64,000 nucleotides of DNA from Streptomyces sp. NRRL S-37 (GCF_000721605.1 NZ_JOIZ01000005.1:620001-684000); one strand, 5' to 3'; shown: positions 34,666-43,801, counted from the first letter of the stretch. Notes: generated from the letters alone by a model not told the origin. Numbers and translations are program-made.

Positions 34666-35802
34666 GTGGAGCAGCCCACCCCCGCCCAGCGCCAGCACCG
34701 GCACCAGCACCGCACCCCCCACCTCCACCCCGGCGCCTGGTGGCTCTGGTCCCTCTCCCTCGGCACCGCCGCCACCCGCACCACCAACCCCCTCCTCCTC
34801 ACCCTCCTCATCACCGTCTCCGCCTACGTCGTGGCGGCCCGCCGCCCCCACACCCCCTGGTCCCGCTCCTACGGCGCCTTCCTCAAACTCGCCCTCGCCG
34901 TCGTCCTCGTCCGCCTCGCCTTCGCCGTGATCCTCGGCTCCCCCATCCCCGGCACCCACACCCTCGTCCACCTCCCCGAAGTCCCCCTCCCCCACTGGGC
35001 CCAGGGCATCCGTCTCGGCGGCAAGGTCACCGCGGAGGCCCTCACCTTCGCCCTGTACGACGCCCTCCGCCTCGCCACCCTCCTCGTCTGCGTGGGCGCC
35101 GCGAACGCCCTCGCCAACCCCTCCCGCCTCCTCAAGTCCCTCCCCGGCGCCCTGTACGAACTCGGCGTGGCCGTCGTCGTCGCCCTCACCTTCGCGCCCC
35201 ACCTCGTCGCCGACGTCCGGCGGCTGCGCGCCGCCCGCCGGCTGCGGGGCCGGCCCGACAAGGGGCTTCGCGGCCTGCTCCAGGTCGGACTCCCGGTCCT
35301 GGAGGGCGCGTTGGAGCGTTCGGTCGCCCTCGCCGCCGCGATGGACGCGCGCGGATACGGCCGTACCGCCGACGTACCTCCCGCCGTCCGCCGTACCACT
35401 GCCGCCCTCACCCTCGGCGGTCTGCTCGGCGTCTGCGCCGGGACGTACGGGCTGCTCACCGCCGAGGGCGGCACCTACGGCCTGCCCGTCCTCCTCGCCG
35501 GTGTCGCCGCCGCCCTCGCGGGCCTGTGGCTCGGCGGCCGGCGCACCCTGCGCACCCGCTACCGCCCGGACCTCTGGGACACCAGGGCCTGGCTGGTCAC
35601 GGCGTCCGGAGTCGCCGTGGCGGCCCTCCTGACCCTCGCCGCCTCCCGCGACCCCGCGGCCCTGCACCCCGGCGTGGTCCCGCTCGTCGCGCCCACGCTG
35701 CCCCTGTGGCCGGCGGCGGCCGTCCTGATCGGCCTGCTCCCCGCCTTCCTCACCCCCGCCCCCGAGGCGGCCACGGACACCCGCAAGGAGCCGACGACGT
35801 GA
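34666..35802 (+). CDS. ECF transporter transmembrane (T) component, CbiQ type
   Basis: A 378-aa protein. I choose GTG 34666 (VEQPTPAQRQ), since upstream sequence is repeat DNA. Several spans are visible (WWLWSLSLGTAATRTTNPLL, AAFAVILGSPIP-like regions). The coupling-helix motifs are in LRAARRLRGR and AAAMDARGYGR, the latter being the A-R-G motif that contacts the ATPases. It forms the scaffold between the substrate-binding S protein and the ATPases. It overlaps the ATPase gene by 4 bp. Confidence 0.92.
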   Translation: MEQPTPAQRQHRHQHRTPHLHPGAWWLWSLSLGTAATRTTNPLLLTLLITVSAYVVAARRPHTPWSRSYGAFLKLALAVVLVRLAFAVILGSPIPGTHTLVHLPEVPLPHWAQGIRLGGKVTAEALTFALYDALRLATLLVCVGAANALANPSRLLKSLPGALYELGVAVVVALTFAPHLVADVRRLRAARRLRGRPDKGLRGLLQVGLPVLEGALERSVALAAAMDARGYGRTADVPPAVRRTTAALTLGGLLGVCAGTYGLLTAEGGTYGLPVLLAGVAAALAGLWLGGRRTLRTRYRPDLWDTRAWLVTASGVAVAALLTLAASRDPAALHPGVVPLVAPTLPLWPAAAVLIGLLPAFLTPAPEAATDTRKEPTT

Positions 35803-37457
35803 TCCGCTTCGAGAACGTGTCGGTGACGTACGACGGAGCGGCCGAACCTGCCGTCCAGGGCGTCGACTTCGAGGTTCCCGAGGGCGAACTGGTCCTCCTC
35901 GTCGGCCCGTCCGGCGTCGGCAAGTCGACGGTCCTGGGCGCGGTGAGCGGCCTGGTCCCGCACTTCACCGGCGGCACCCTGCACGGCAGGGTCACGGTCG
36001 CCGGCCGCGACACCCGTACCCACAAGCCGCGCGAACTCGCCGACGTGGTGGGCACGGTGGGCCAGGACCCGCTCTCCCACTTCGTGACGGACACGGTGGA
36101 GGAGGAACTCGCCTACGGCATGGAGTCGCTGGGCCTCCCCCCGGCCGTGATGCGCCGCAGGGTGGAGGAGACCCTGGACCTCCTCGGCCTCGCCGGCCTC
36201 CGCGACCGCCCCATCGCCACCCTCTCCGGCGGCCAGCGGCAGCGCGTGGCGATCGGCTCGGTCCTCACCCCGCACCCCCGGGTCCTGGTCCTCGACGAGC
36301 CGACCTCCGCGCTCGACCCCGCGGCGGCCGAGGAGGTCCTCGCGGTCCTCCAGCGCCTGGTCCACGACCTCGGCACCACCGTCCTCATGGCCGAGCACCG
36401 CCTGGAACGCGTCATCCAGTACGCCGACCAGGTGGCGCTGCTGCCGGGCCCCGGCGAGCGGCCGTGGCTCGGCACCCCGCCGGAGGTGATGGCGGTCTCC
36501 CCCGTCCACCCGCCGGTGGTCGGCCTGGGCCACCTGGCCGGCTGGTCCCCCCTCCCCCTGACGGTCCGCGACGCCCGGCGCAGGGCGGGCCCGCTGCGCG
36601 ACCGCCTCGCCGGCAGGCGACCTCCCGCCCATGAGCCCGCGCCGAAGCCGGCCCCTGCCCCCCGGCGCCTGTTCCCGCGCGGGAGGCCCGGCACCCCGGC
36701 CCCCGCCCCCGTGGCCGAGGTCCGCTCCCTGGCGGTGCGCCGCGACCGCGTCCAGGCCCTGCGCGGGGTCGACCTGACCGTCGCCCCCGGCGAGACGATC
36801 GCCCTCATGGGCCGCAACGGCGCCGGGAAGTCGACGCTGCTCAGCGCGCTCGTGGGTCTGGTCGCCCCCTCCTCGGGCTCGGTCCGCACCGGCGACGCGG
36901 TCCCCCACCGCACCCGCCCCCGCGACCTGGTCCGCCGCGTCGGCCTGGTCCCGCAGGAACCCCGCGACCTCCTGTACGCCGACACGGTCGCGGCGGAGTG
37001 CGCGGCCGCCGACGGGGACGCGGGCGCCGAGCCGGGCACCTGCCGCGCCCTGCTGACCGAGCTGCTCCCCTCGGTGGCCGACGGCACCCACCCCCGCGAC
37101 CTGTCCGAGGGCCAGCGCCTGACCCTCGCCCTCGCGGTCGTCCTGACCGCCCGCCCGCCCCTGCTCCTCCTCGACGAGCCGACCCGCGGCCTGGACTACG
37201 CGGCGAAGGCCCGCCTGGTGACGGCCCTGCGCGGACTGGCCGCCGAGGGCCACGCGATCGTCCTGGCCACGCACGACGTGGAACTGGCGGCGGAACTCGC
37301 CCACCGGGTGGTGCTGCTCGCCGAGGGCGAGGTGATCGCGGACGGCCCGGCGGCGGAGGTGGTCGTGGCGTCCCCGTCCTTCGCCCCGCAGGTGGCGAAG
37401 ATCCTCGCCCCGCAGCACTGGCTCACGGTCTCCCAGGTCCGGGAGGCCCTGCGATGA
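35799..37457 (+). CDS. Fused ECF transporter ATPase (two nucleotide-binding domains)
   Basis: A 552-aa protein with a GTG start in a GTGA overlap. Domain 1 has GPSGVGKST (Walker A), LSGGQRQRVAIGSVL (signature) and VLVLDEPTSALDP (Walker B). Domain 2, from about residue 305, has GRNGAGKST, the signature LSEGQRLTLAL and LLLLDEPTRGLDY. The two EcfA subunits that are separate in many bacteria are thus one chain, joined by a Pro-rich linker (about residues 270-300). It energises uptake of the substrate set by the S component. Confidence 0.95.
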   Translation: MIRFENVSVTYDGAAEPAVQGVDFEVPEGELVLLVGPSGVGKSTVLGAVSGLVPHFTGGTLHGRVTVAGRDTRTHKPRELADVVGTVGQDPLSHFVTDTVEEELAYGMESLGLPPAVMRRRVEETLDLLGLAGLRDRPIATLSGGQRQRVAIGSVLTPHPRVLVLDEPTSALDPAAAEEVLAVLQRLVHDLGTTVLMAEHRLERVIQYADQVALLPGPGERPWLGTPPEVMAVSPVHPPVVGLGHLAGWSPLPLTVRDARRRAGPLRDRLAGRRPPAHEPAPKPAPAPRRLFPRGRPGTPAPAPVAEVRSLAVRRDRVQALRGVDLTVAPGETIALMGRNGAGKSTLLSALVGLVAPSSGSVRTGDAVPHRTRPRDLVRRVGLVPQEPRDLLYADTVAAECAAADGDAGAEPGTCRALLTELLPSVADGTHPRDLSEGQRLTLALAVVLTARPPLLLLDEPTRGLDYAAKARLVTALRGLAAEGHAIVLATHDVELAAELAHRVVLLAEGEVIADGPAAEVVVASPSFAPQVAKILAPQHWLTVSQVREALR

Positions 37458-38296
37458 CCGCCGCCCGCAGCACGCACCCGCAGCGCCGGACCCGGGCCGT
37501 CCGTCTGGGCCCCCGTTCCTGGGCGGCCCTCGCCCTGGTGAGCGCGGTGGGCGTGGCGGGCGTCGGCTGGCCCTTCCTCGCCCCGCCCGACTCCTCCGTG
37601 AACGCCCACGCCCAGGACGCGCCGTGGCTCTTCGCCGGCCTCCTCGTCCTGCTGGTGGCGGTCGTGGGGGCGACGATCTCGGAGTCGGGCCTGGGCCCGA
37701 AGGCGGTGGCGATGCTCGGCGTCCTCGCGGCGACGGGCGCGGCCCTGCGCCCCATCGGCGCGGGCACGGCCGGCCTGGAGCCCATGTTCTTCCTCATGGT
37801 CCTCAGCGGCCGGGTCCTCGGCCCCGGCTTCGGCTTCGTCCTCGGCTCGGTGACGATGTTCGCGTCCGCCCTGCTCACCGGCGGGGTGGGCCCCTGGCTG
37901 CCGTTCCAGATGCTGTCGATGGGCTGGTTCACGATGGGCGCGGCCCTGCTGCCGGGCGCCGGCCGGCTGCGCGGGCGCGCGGAGCTCTGCCTGCTCGCGG
38001 TGTACGGCTTCCTGGCGGCCTTCGCCTACGGCACGGTGATGAACATGGCGGGCTGGCCCTTCATGTCGGCCCTGGCCTCGAACATCTCCTTCGACCCGGA
38101 CGCGCCGCTCCCCGCCAACCTGGCCCGTTTCCTGGCGTACTGCCTGGCGACGTCCCTCGGCTGGGACCTGGGCCGGGCCCTGGTCACGGTCGCCCTGACC
38201 CTCACCCTCGGCACCCCGGTCCTGAAGGCCCTGCGCCGCGCCACCCGGCGTGCGGCCTTCGAGGCGCCGGTCACATTCGGGGAGACCCCTCGGTGA
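37454..38296 (+). CDS. ECF transporter substrate-binding (S) component
   Basis: A 280-aa membrane protein with an ATGA overlap. It has six to seven spans (WAALALVSAVGVAGVGWPFL, LLVLLVAVVGATISESGLG, MFASALLTGGVGPWLPFQML, GFLAAFAYGTVMNMAGWPF). A typical S-component pattern is the charged N-terminus followed by GPRSWAALAL and the SGRVLGPGFGFVLG turn. The cobalamin riboswitch and the surface proteins point to B12 or its precursors as substrate; the sequence alone does not prove it. It closes the operon. Confidence 0.88.
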   Translation: MTAARSTHPQRRTRAVRLGPRSWAALALVSAVGVAGVGWPFLAPPDSSVNAHAQDAPWLFAGLLVLLVAVVGATISESGLGPKAVAMLGVLAATGAALRPIGAGTAGLEPMFFLMVLSGRVLGPGFGFVLGSVTMFASALLTGGVGPWLPFQMLSMGWFTMGAALLPGAGRLRGRAELCLLAVYGFLAAFAYGTVMNMAGWPFMSALASNISFDPDAPLPANLARFLAYCLATSLGWDLGRALVTVALTLTLGTPVLKALRRATRRAAFEAPVTFGETPR

Positions 38297-38602
38297 GCGG
38301 CCGCTCGCGCCCGGTGAACGAGTGGGTGAAGGACCCCACATGAGCCGGGTCACATACGAAGCGGGACCGTAGCCGGGCTCCCCGCGAACGCTCCCGCGCA
38401 CACCCCCCTGCCCCACCCCTCACTGCGACCACGCTTAGTAAAAGGGACCTTTGCGGGCAATCGCGAGATTTGTTTCCGTGGAGCGGTCGCCAGGCGCCGA
38501 CGTCCCCCAGGGGTCGCGGCGCCGCCCCATGCCCCCGCCGCACGGCATCCGTACGGCACCGGGCGTACGGCGACCTCCCTGTTCCCGACCGAAAGGCCGC
38601 CT
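38297..38602. other. Intergenic leader before the transglycosylase-like gene
   Basis: This 306-bp stretch has no gene. An AT-richer stretch at 38431-38475 holds AAAGGGACCTTT (38441-38452), a short dyad near a likely promoter. I looked for a c-di-AMP (ydaO) riboswitch, common before cell-wall hydrolase genes, and did not find its conserved blocks. Confidence 0.5.
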
Positions 38603-39019
38603 GTGTCCGCCGCTTCCCTCCTCCGCACCGTCACCGCCCCGAAGAAGGCCCTCGCAGGCGCCGCCCTCGCGGCCGCCGCCTGCGGCACCCTGATCGCCGC
38701 CGCGCCCGCCCAGGCCGCGACGACGAGCGCCTCCTCGGCCCAGGCGACCGCGCAGAAGATGATCGGCGACCCGGCCGAGTTCCAGTGCTTCTCGAAGATC
38801 GTCCAGCACGAGAGCAGCTGGAACCCCACCGCCACCAACGCCTCCAGCGGCGCCTACGGCCTGGTCCAGGCCCTGCCCGCCTCCAAGATGGCCTCGGCCG
38901 GCTCCGACTGGAAGACCAACCCCGCCACCCAGATCAAGTGGGGCCTGGACTACATGAAGAGCCGCTACGGCAGCGCCTGCGACGCCTGGTCCTTCTGGCA
39001 GACCAACCACTGGTACTGA
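38603..39019 (+). CDS. Secreted transglycosylase-like (SLT) protein
   Basis: A 138-aa protein from a GTG start after GAAAGGCC. It has a signal peptide ending in APAQAA. The mature domain is a minimal lysozyme-like fold with the catalytic Glu in FSKIVQHESSWNPTATNASS, then GAYGLVQALPASKMASAG, NPATQIKWGLDYMKSRYG and the C-terminal WSFWQTNHWY. This pattern is shared with secreted transglycosylase SLT-domain proteins of Streptomyces, acting on cell-wall glycan. It is monocistronic and followed by a terminator. Confidence 0.92.
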   Translation: MSAASLLRTVTAPKKALAGAALAAAACGTLIAAAPAQAATTSASSAQATAQKMIGDPAEFQCFSKIVQHESSWNPTATNASSGAYGLVQALPASKMASAGSDWKTNPATQIKWGLDYMKSRYGSACDAWSFWQTNHWY

Positions 39020-39043
39020 CGGCACCGCACCCCCCCCATACCG

Positions 39044-39082
39044 AAGGCGGCGACCCCACGATCCCCGGGGCCGCCGCCTTTG
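39044..39082 (+). terminator. Terminator hairpin after transglycosylase-like gene
   Basis: AAGGCGGCGACCCC and GGGGCCGCCGCCTT pair with one mismatch around a short loop, followed by TTG. It starts 25 bp after the stop codon. Confidence 0.8.
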
Positions 39083-39123
39083 TCCGTCTCCGGATCATGC
39101 GGCACCCCCGACCGGGCGGGAAC

Positions 39124-39498
39124 TCAACCGAGGACGAACGGAATCCTCTCGGCGAGGCCGCCCAGTACGGTCCTCTCCCCGGCGGTCGCCGTACGGCGTC
39201 CCGTACCGAGCAGGAGCACGTCCGCGTCGGGGAGTTCGCCGGGGAACGCGGCGCCGGCGATCTTCTCCAGGGCCGCGCGGGCCACCGCGAGGGTCGCGGC
39301 GGGGGGCTGGGGGGCCGAGGGGAGGTGGGCGATCAGGTCCAGGTGGTGCAGGGTCCATTCCAGGACGTATGCGGAAAGGTAGTCGCCGACGGTCAGGACC
39401 TTGTCCCGGGTGCTGACGCGGGCCGCCGGGTCGGCCAGTCCGGCGGCACGGGCGGCCGCGGCGAGCAGGGCGGTCCAGGAGTGCGAGAAGGGGGTCAT
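39124..39498 (-). pseudogene. N-terminally truncated maleylpyruvate-isomerase-like (DinB fold) protein
   Basis: The open frame encodes 124 aa from an ATG at 39498. It matches only the C-terminal half of mycothiol-dependent maleylpyruvate-isomerase-type proteins: RVSTRDKVLTVGDYLSAYVL, EWTLHHLDLIAHLPSAP, then LEKIAGAAFPGELPDADVLL. The N-terminal helix with the metal ligand is absent. In-frame sequence upstream gives only VHPQQCLPDLDDHRSAA before a TAA. It may be a decaying gene, or a short protein started at 39498. Confidence 0.55.
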
Positions 39499-39787
39499 CG
39501 CGGCCGACCGGTGGTCGTCCAGGTCAGGAAGGCACTGCTGTGGGTGGACTTACGCCGGTTGGTCTCCATGGCTTTCCTCCGTCATGCGCCGGATCGGCTC
39601 CGCCGGTTCTCTGAGCGAGAGTGCGACAGCCCGCAGATGATCACAACGGAGCCGCGGTGACCGACACCGGTGAAGAAGCGAGTGGCCCGATGGTCACTTC
39701 GCCGCAACGGTCACGCGACTCCGTATACCCGCCCCAGCGGTGAACGCCCCGCCCGGTTCCCCGTCCATGTGGTCGGGCCCCGGCGCC

Positions 39788-41290
39788 TCAGTGCTCGCAG
39801 AGGGAGAACTCCCGCTCGTAGAGCTGCTCGTTGTGCTCGGCGACGAAGAACTTGCGTTCGTGCATGAGCTGTTCGCGGTACTCCTTCGCCTGCTCCAGCG
39901 TCATGGTCGACGTGTCGGCCCAGGGCTGCTGCGGCGGTATGTCGGAGGTCGAGACGATCGTCTCCGAGGGGTCGACGAGGAAGAACGCGAGGATCTTGCG
40001 GTGTCCCGGGCGGGTGGGGTCCTCGAGCCGGAACGGGCTGACGCGGTGCTGGAGGATGTTCGGGAAGGCCAGGCAGCGGCCCGCCGGGGTCGCCGCCGAT
40101 CCCAGCACCTGGTTCAGCGCGTCCTCGTTCTCCAGGCCGTAGACGTCACGCATCCCGTTGTCGTCGTTCTGCTCGTAGTCCGGGTCGTCGAGTGCCGCCC
40201 GGAAGCTCAGCCGGCTCTCGGTGATGTTCTCGCTGTCCCAGTAGTAGATGCCGGTGGAGACGATCCGCTCGTTCATCATCCCCTCGACGTGCCAGGAGCC
40301 GCCCGCGTACTCGGGCTTGTCCGGGGTGAGCCGGATGGTGGCGAGCTTGACGATGACCTGGAGCCGGCGGCCGCGCAGATCGACCCGGACGGTCTCGTCG
40401 GGCGACTCGGGCGGGGTGAAGACCGGGGCGTCGGGAACGACCGGGCGGCGGTTCTCCCACCAGTCGTCCTGCGCCGCCTCCCACGCGTAGAAGGCTTCCT
40501 CGAACGCCGCGTCGTCGCTGTAGTCGGACTTCCGCGGCTCCTGCGGCTCGGAGTCGTACCAGCCGTAGGGGTCCGGCTCGATCCGCAGCGGCCTCGGACA
40601 GCGCAGCCCGGTGAGCACGTTCTCCCACAGCGGGAGGAAACGCGCGAACAACTCCGGCAGCACGGCGGCCAGTTCGCGGTGCCGTTCGGGGTGGACGTTG
40701 TTGACGTACGAGCGGAAGGCGACGGCGCCGTCGTCACTGACGTCGACGTCGGTGGGCAGCCACTGGAACTTCTCCGAGAACTCGTGCTTCGAGAAGCTTC
40801 CCGTCGGGTTGCGCCATGCCTCCTCGGGCGCCCCGCTCACCTCCCTGACCAGGCAGAACAGCGAGGGATGGACGAGGTCGAGCACCTGCCCGCCGGAGCC
40901 GGGGTGCCAGTCCAGCTCCGCCTCGGGAACGTCCTCCAGCACCCGGACCGCCTCCCGCAGCCGGGCCCTGAGCCCGTCGTCGACCAGGGTGTCCGACTGC
41001 CACACCCCGTCGACGGCGGACACCTCGGCACCGGTCCGCTCGTCCCGCAGCCCGGCGTAGTGACGCAACTCGTCCAGCACGTAGCGCACCTGGGCCTCGG
41101 TGAGCCCCTGCTCGACCGCTTCCCGCGCCCACCGGGCGGCGATGCCGGCGTCGTTCATCTTGTCGAACCACCCCGGCTTCTCCCGCAGATGCGCGCTGCA
41201 CCGGATCATCTCGAGCTCGCGCAGCGTTCGAGGGGGCGCGTACAGCATGGAGGTGTGAAAGGGCAGCGGGAAAGCGGACAGGTCGGACAA
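39788..41290 (-). CDS. DUF4246-family protein, 2-oxoglutarate/Fe(II) oxygenase-like
   Basis: A 500-aa protein starting MSDLSAFPLPFHTSMLYAPP. A DUF4246-type core is visible. SWHVEGMMNERIVSTGIYYW carries an H-x-E, and a later LQHRVSPFRLEDPTRPGHRK gives a distal His and Arg. Together they look like the facial triad and 2-oxoglutarate contact of Fe(II) dioxygenases. DUF4246 is best known from fungi and is less common in bacteria. It lies alone between a remnant and a convergently unrelated GT/PAP2 gene on the same strand, with a 67-bp gap. The substrate is unknown. Confidence 0.82.
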   Translation of the reverse strand: MSDLSAFPLPFHTSMLYAPPRTLRELEMIRCSAHLREKPGWFDKMNDAGIAARWAREAVEQGLTEAQVRYVLDELRHYAGLRDERTGAEVSAVDGVWQSDTLVDDGLRARLREAVRVLEDVPEAELDWHPGSGGQVLDLVHPSLFCLVREVSGAPEEAWRNPTGSFSKHEFSEKFQWLPTDVDVSDDGAVAFRSYVNNVHPERHRELAAVLPELFARFLPLWENVLTGLRCPRPLRIEPDPYGWYDSEPQEPRKSDYSDDAAFEEAFYAWEAAQDDWWENRRPVVPDAPVFTPPESPDETVRVDLRGRRLQVIVKLATIRLTPDKPEYAGGSWHVEGMMNERIVSTGIYYWDSENITESRLSFRAALDDPDYEQNDDNGMRDVYGLENEDALNQVLGSAATPAGRCLAFPNILQHRVSPFRLEDPTRPGHRKILAFFLVDPSETIVSTSDIPPQQPWADTSTMTLEQAKEYREQLMHERKFFVAEHNEQLYEREFSLCEH

Positions 41291-41357
41291 CTCTCTTGTT
41301 CCTCACGCTCGGTGTGCAGTGGCCGGAACACTACGCGAGCGCACTGACAGCACCTGA

Positions 41358-43409
41358 TCAGCCCGCGGCGCGGTCCTTCTCCGGGACCGGCGGCCCGCTG
41401 CCGGTCTCCGCGGCCACCACCGTCGTACGGGCGCGCGGGCCCTGGAGCAGGTACGTCAGGCCGAAGCCGGCGCCGACGACGAGCGCGCCACCCACCGCGT
41501 CCAGGATCCAGTGGTTGCCGGTGGTGACGATCGCGGCGGCCGTGAACAGGGGGTGGAGGAGGCCGAGGGCCTTCGTCCACGTCCTCGGCGCGATGACCGC
41601 GAGCACCAGCCCGCACCACAGGGACCAGCCGAAGTGCAGCGACGGCATCGCCGCGTACTGGTTGGTGAGGTGGGTGAGGGTGCCGTAGTCGGGCCGGGTG
41701 AAGTCCTGGACGCCGTGGACCGTGTCGACGATGCCGAGGCCGGGCATCAGGCGGGGCGGGGCGAGCGGGTAGAGCCAGAAGCCGGCCAGGGCGAGGAGGG
41801 TGGTGAAGCCCAGGCTCGCGCGGGCCCAGCGGTAGTCGGCGGGGCGACGCCCGTACAGCAGGCCGAGGACGGCCAGCGGGACGACGAAGTGGAACGACGT
41901 GTAGTAGAAGTCGAAGGACTCCCGCAGCCAGCCGATCCTCGCCACGGCGTGGTTGACGGCGTGCTCGACGTCCAGGTGGAGCAGGCGTTCGAGGCCGAGG
42001 ATCCGCTGTCCGTGCGCCTCGGCGCGGGCGCGGCCGGCCGAGTTGCTGCCGCCGGTCGCGGCGAGGCGGACCTGGGCGTACGCGGCGTAGGTGACGCGGA
42101 GCAGCAGGAGCTCGAGCAGGAGGTTCGGGCGGATGAGCGCCCGGCGCGGGAACGGCGGCGGCGGGACGCGCGCGAAGCGGGCCGGGACGGGCGGGGCGTA
42201 CGGGGTGGGGACCGGGGTGCGGAAGTACGGCGAGCGGCGGGAGAGGAAGGGGGCCGCGGTGGCGGCGGCCAGGGCCGCCAGGAGGACGGTGTTGTCGCGC
42301 AGCGGGTGCAGGAGCGCCATGTCCGGCAGCAGCGTCCTCGCCGGCAGCGTCATCACGAGGACGACGGCGACGGGCCACACCAGCCGGTCGCGGGCGCGTA
42401 CGCCGATCCGGCCGGCCGCGGTGAGCAGCACCCACAGGAGCTGGTGCTGCCAGGCGGTGGGGGAGACGGCGAGGGCGGCGCAGCCGGTGACGGCGACCGC
42501 GAGCAGGAGCTGGCCGTCGTGGGCGTAGCGCACCGCGCGGCGCAGGGCGAGGGTCACGACCGCGGCGCCGAGCAGCAGGAGGAGGCCGGTCTCCAGCGGG
42601 CCCCGGAGGCCGAGGCGGAGCAGGGCGCCGTGCAGGGACTGGTTGGCGGGGTCGTCGGCGGGGCCGCCGAGGCCGGTGCCCGCCAGGTGGTGCACCCAGT
42701 AGGCGCGGGAGTCGTGCGGCAGCGCGGCCCAGGCGAGCGCGGTGGCCGCGGCGAAGGTGACGCCCGCGGTGGCGGCGGCCCGGCGGCGGCCGGTGAGCCA
42801 CAGCAGCGGGGTGAAGAGGAGGAGGGCGGGCTGGAGGGCGGCGGCGACGCCGGTCAGTGCGCCGCCGACGCGCTGTCCCCGCGCGACGAGGCAGCCCAGC
42901 AGGACGAGCAGGACCGGGATGACGCCGGCCTGGCCGAGCCGGAAGGTGTCGCGCACCGGCAGGGACAGCATGAGCAGGCTGATGGCGACGGGCCCCGCGA
43001 GGAGCGCGGTGCGGCGGCCGGCCGGCTGGGGCAGGGCGCGGGCGGCGACCAGTCCGAGGGCGACGACCAGGAGCAGGGTGCCGAGGGTCCAGCCCCGGCC
43101 GAGGGCCTGTTCGGCGGGGCGGGCGAGGGGTGTGAGGACGAGCCCGCCGAAGGGGGTGCCGGTGAACCGGGTGGAGTCGTAGAGGGAGCCGCTGACGTGC
43201 AGGACGCCCTCGGGGCCCACCCAGGTCTCCAGGGCGGTCAGCCGTTCCCCGTTCGGTGTGGTGAGGACGGCGGCGACCTGGCGTGCGGCGAGGACGGCGG
43301 CCAGCAGCCACAGGACCAGGCGCGCGGCGCGCAGCCGTGTCCGGGTACCGTCGGCGGCTGTCGTCCCGAGAGCCTTCGCCGGTCGCCCACCGCGCCCCGC
43401 GTTCGCCAC
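41358..43409 (-). CDS. Fusion of GT87-type mannosyltransferase-like domain and PAP2 phosphatase
   Basis: A 683-aa protein from GTG 43409 (GGGAGG upstream). Residues about 20-410 form a polytopic GT-C domain of the GT87/DUF2029 type, as in polyprenol-phosphate-mannose-dependent transferases. The C-terminal third is a PAP2 phosphatase with QYAAMPSLHFGWSLW and GNHWILDAVGGALVVG holding the catalytic histidines and the phosphate-binding Ser/Arg area. One chain may both use and recycle a polyprenol-linked donor at the membrane. The fusion is known in Streptomyces. Further in-frame sequence exists upstream, but without a good start. Confidence 0.85.
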   Translation of the reverse strand: MANAGRGGRPAKALGTTAADGTRTRLRAARLVLWLLAAVLAARQVAAVLTTPNGERLTALETWVGPEGVLHVSGSLYDSTRFTGTPFGGLVLTPLARPAEQALGRGWTLGTLLLVVALGLVAARALPQPAGRRTALLAGPVAISLLMLSLPVRDTFRLGQAGVIPVLLVLLGCLVARGQRVGGALTGVAAALQPALLLFTPLLWLTGRRRAAATAGVTFAAATALAWAALPHDSRAYWVHHLAGTGLGGPADDPANQSLHGALLRLGLRGPLETGLLLLLGAAVVTLALRRAVRYAHDGQLLLAVAVTGCAALAVSPTAWQHQLLWVLLTAAGRIGVRARDRLVWPVAVVLVMTLPARTLLPDMALLHPLRDNTVLLAALAAATAAPFLSRRSPYFRTPVPTPYAPPVPARFARVPPPPFPRRALIRPNLLLELLLLRVTYAAYAQVRLAATGGSNSAGRARAEAHGQRILGLERLLHLDVEHAVNHAVARIGWLRESFDFYYTSFHFVVPLAVLGLLYGRRPADYRWARASLGFTTLLALAGFWLYPLAPPRLMPGLGIVDTVHGVQDFTRPDYGTLTHLTNQYAAMPSLHFGWSLWCGLVLAVIAPRTWTKALGLLHPLFTAAAIVTTGNHWILDAVGGALVVGAGFGLTYLLQGPRARTTVVAAETGSGPPVPEKDRAAG

Positions 43410-43801
43410 GCCTCGTCGGCCTCCCGCCCCGTTTCGCTCCGCGCGTCCCGTGCGTGGGGATCCGCTCCGCGGACCCGGCGAGGCCCGCGGCGCCCCTGGA
43501 CGGGGGCGCGGAGAACCGCGATCCCGTATGACGGAATTCTCACTTTTGCCCGGGTGACGATAGTCCGTGGGGGCCGTTTTGCCCGCGAATGACGCGAGAA
43601 GGGTCACAGCGAGCCGCCGTGCGGCGCGCCTCGACGCGAGGCTGCGTCCCTGCACACACCCCATTTATGTGCAGTATGCAGCCATTCACATACCCCCCGT
43701 AGAGGGGCCAAGTGCGCCTATCGTCGTTCCCTTCGGACCGCCCGACAGCGCCGCCGCGCGGACCCGCCCCTGTCCCCGTCGAAAGGTAGGCGAGCGACGT
43801 T
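43410..43801. promoter_or_regulatory. Divergent control region with dyads before the MHS transporter gene
   Basis: This 392-bp stretch holds no gene. TATGTG (43666-43671) and CACATA (43687-43692) are an inverted pair. Within it lies TGCA-GTA-TGCA (43670-43680). These sit about 110-135 bp before the transporter start and look like a GntR- or TetR-type operator. A TTG start follows AAAGGTAGGCG. Confidence 0.4.

Noticed and set aside
38297..38602. c-di-AMP riboswitch before the transglycosylase-like gene
   Set aside because: Expected from the gene type, but the conserved ydaO blocks are not present.
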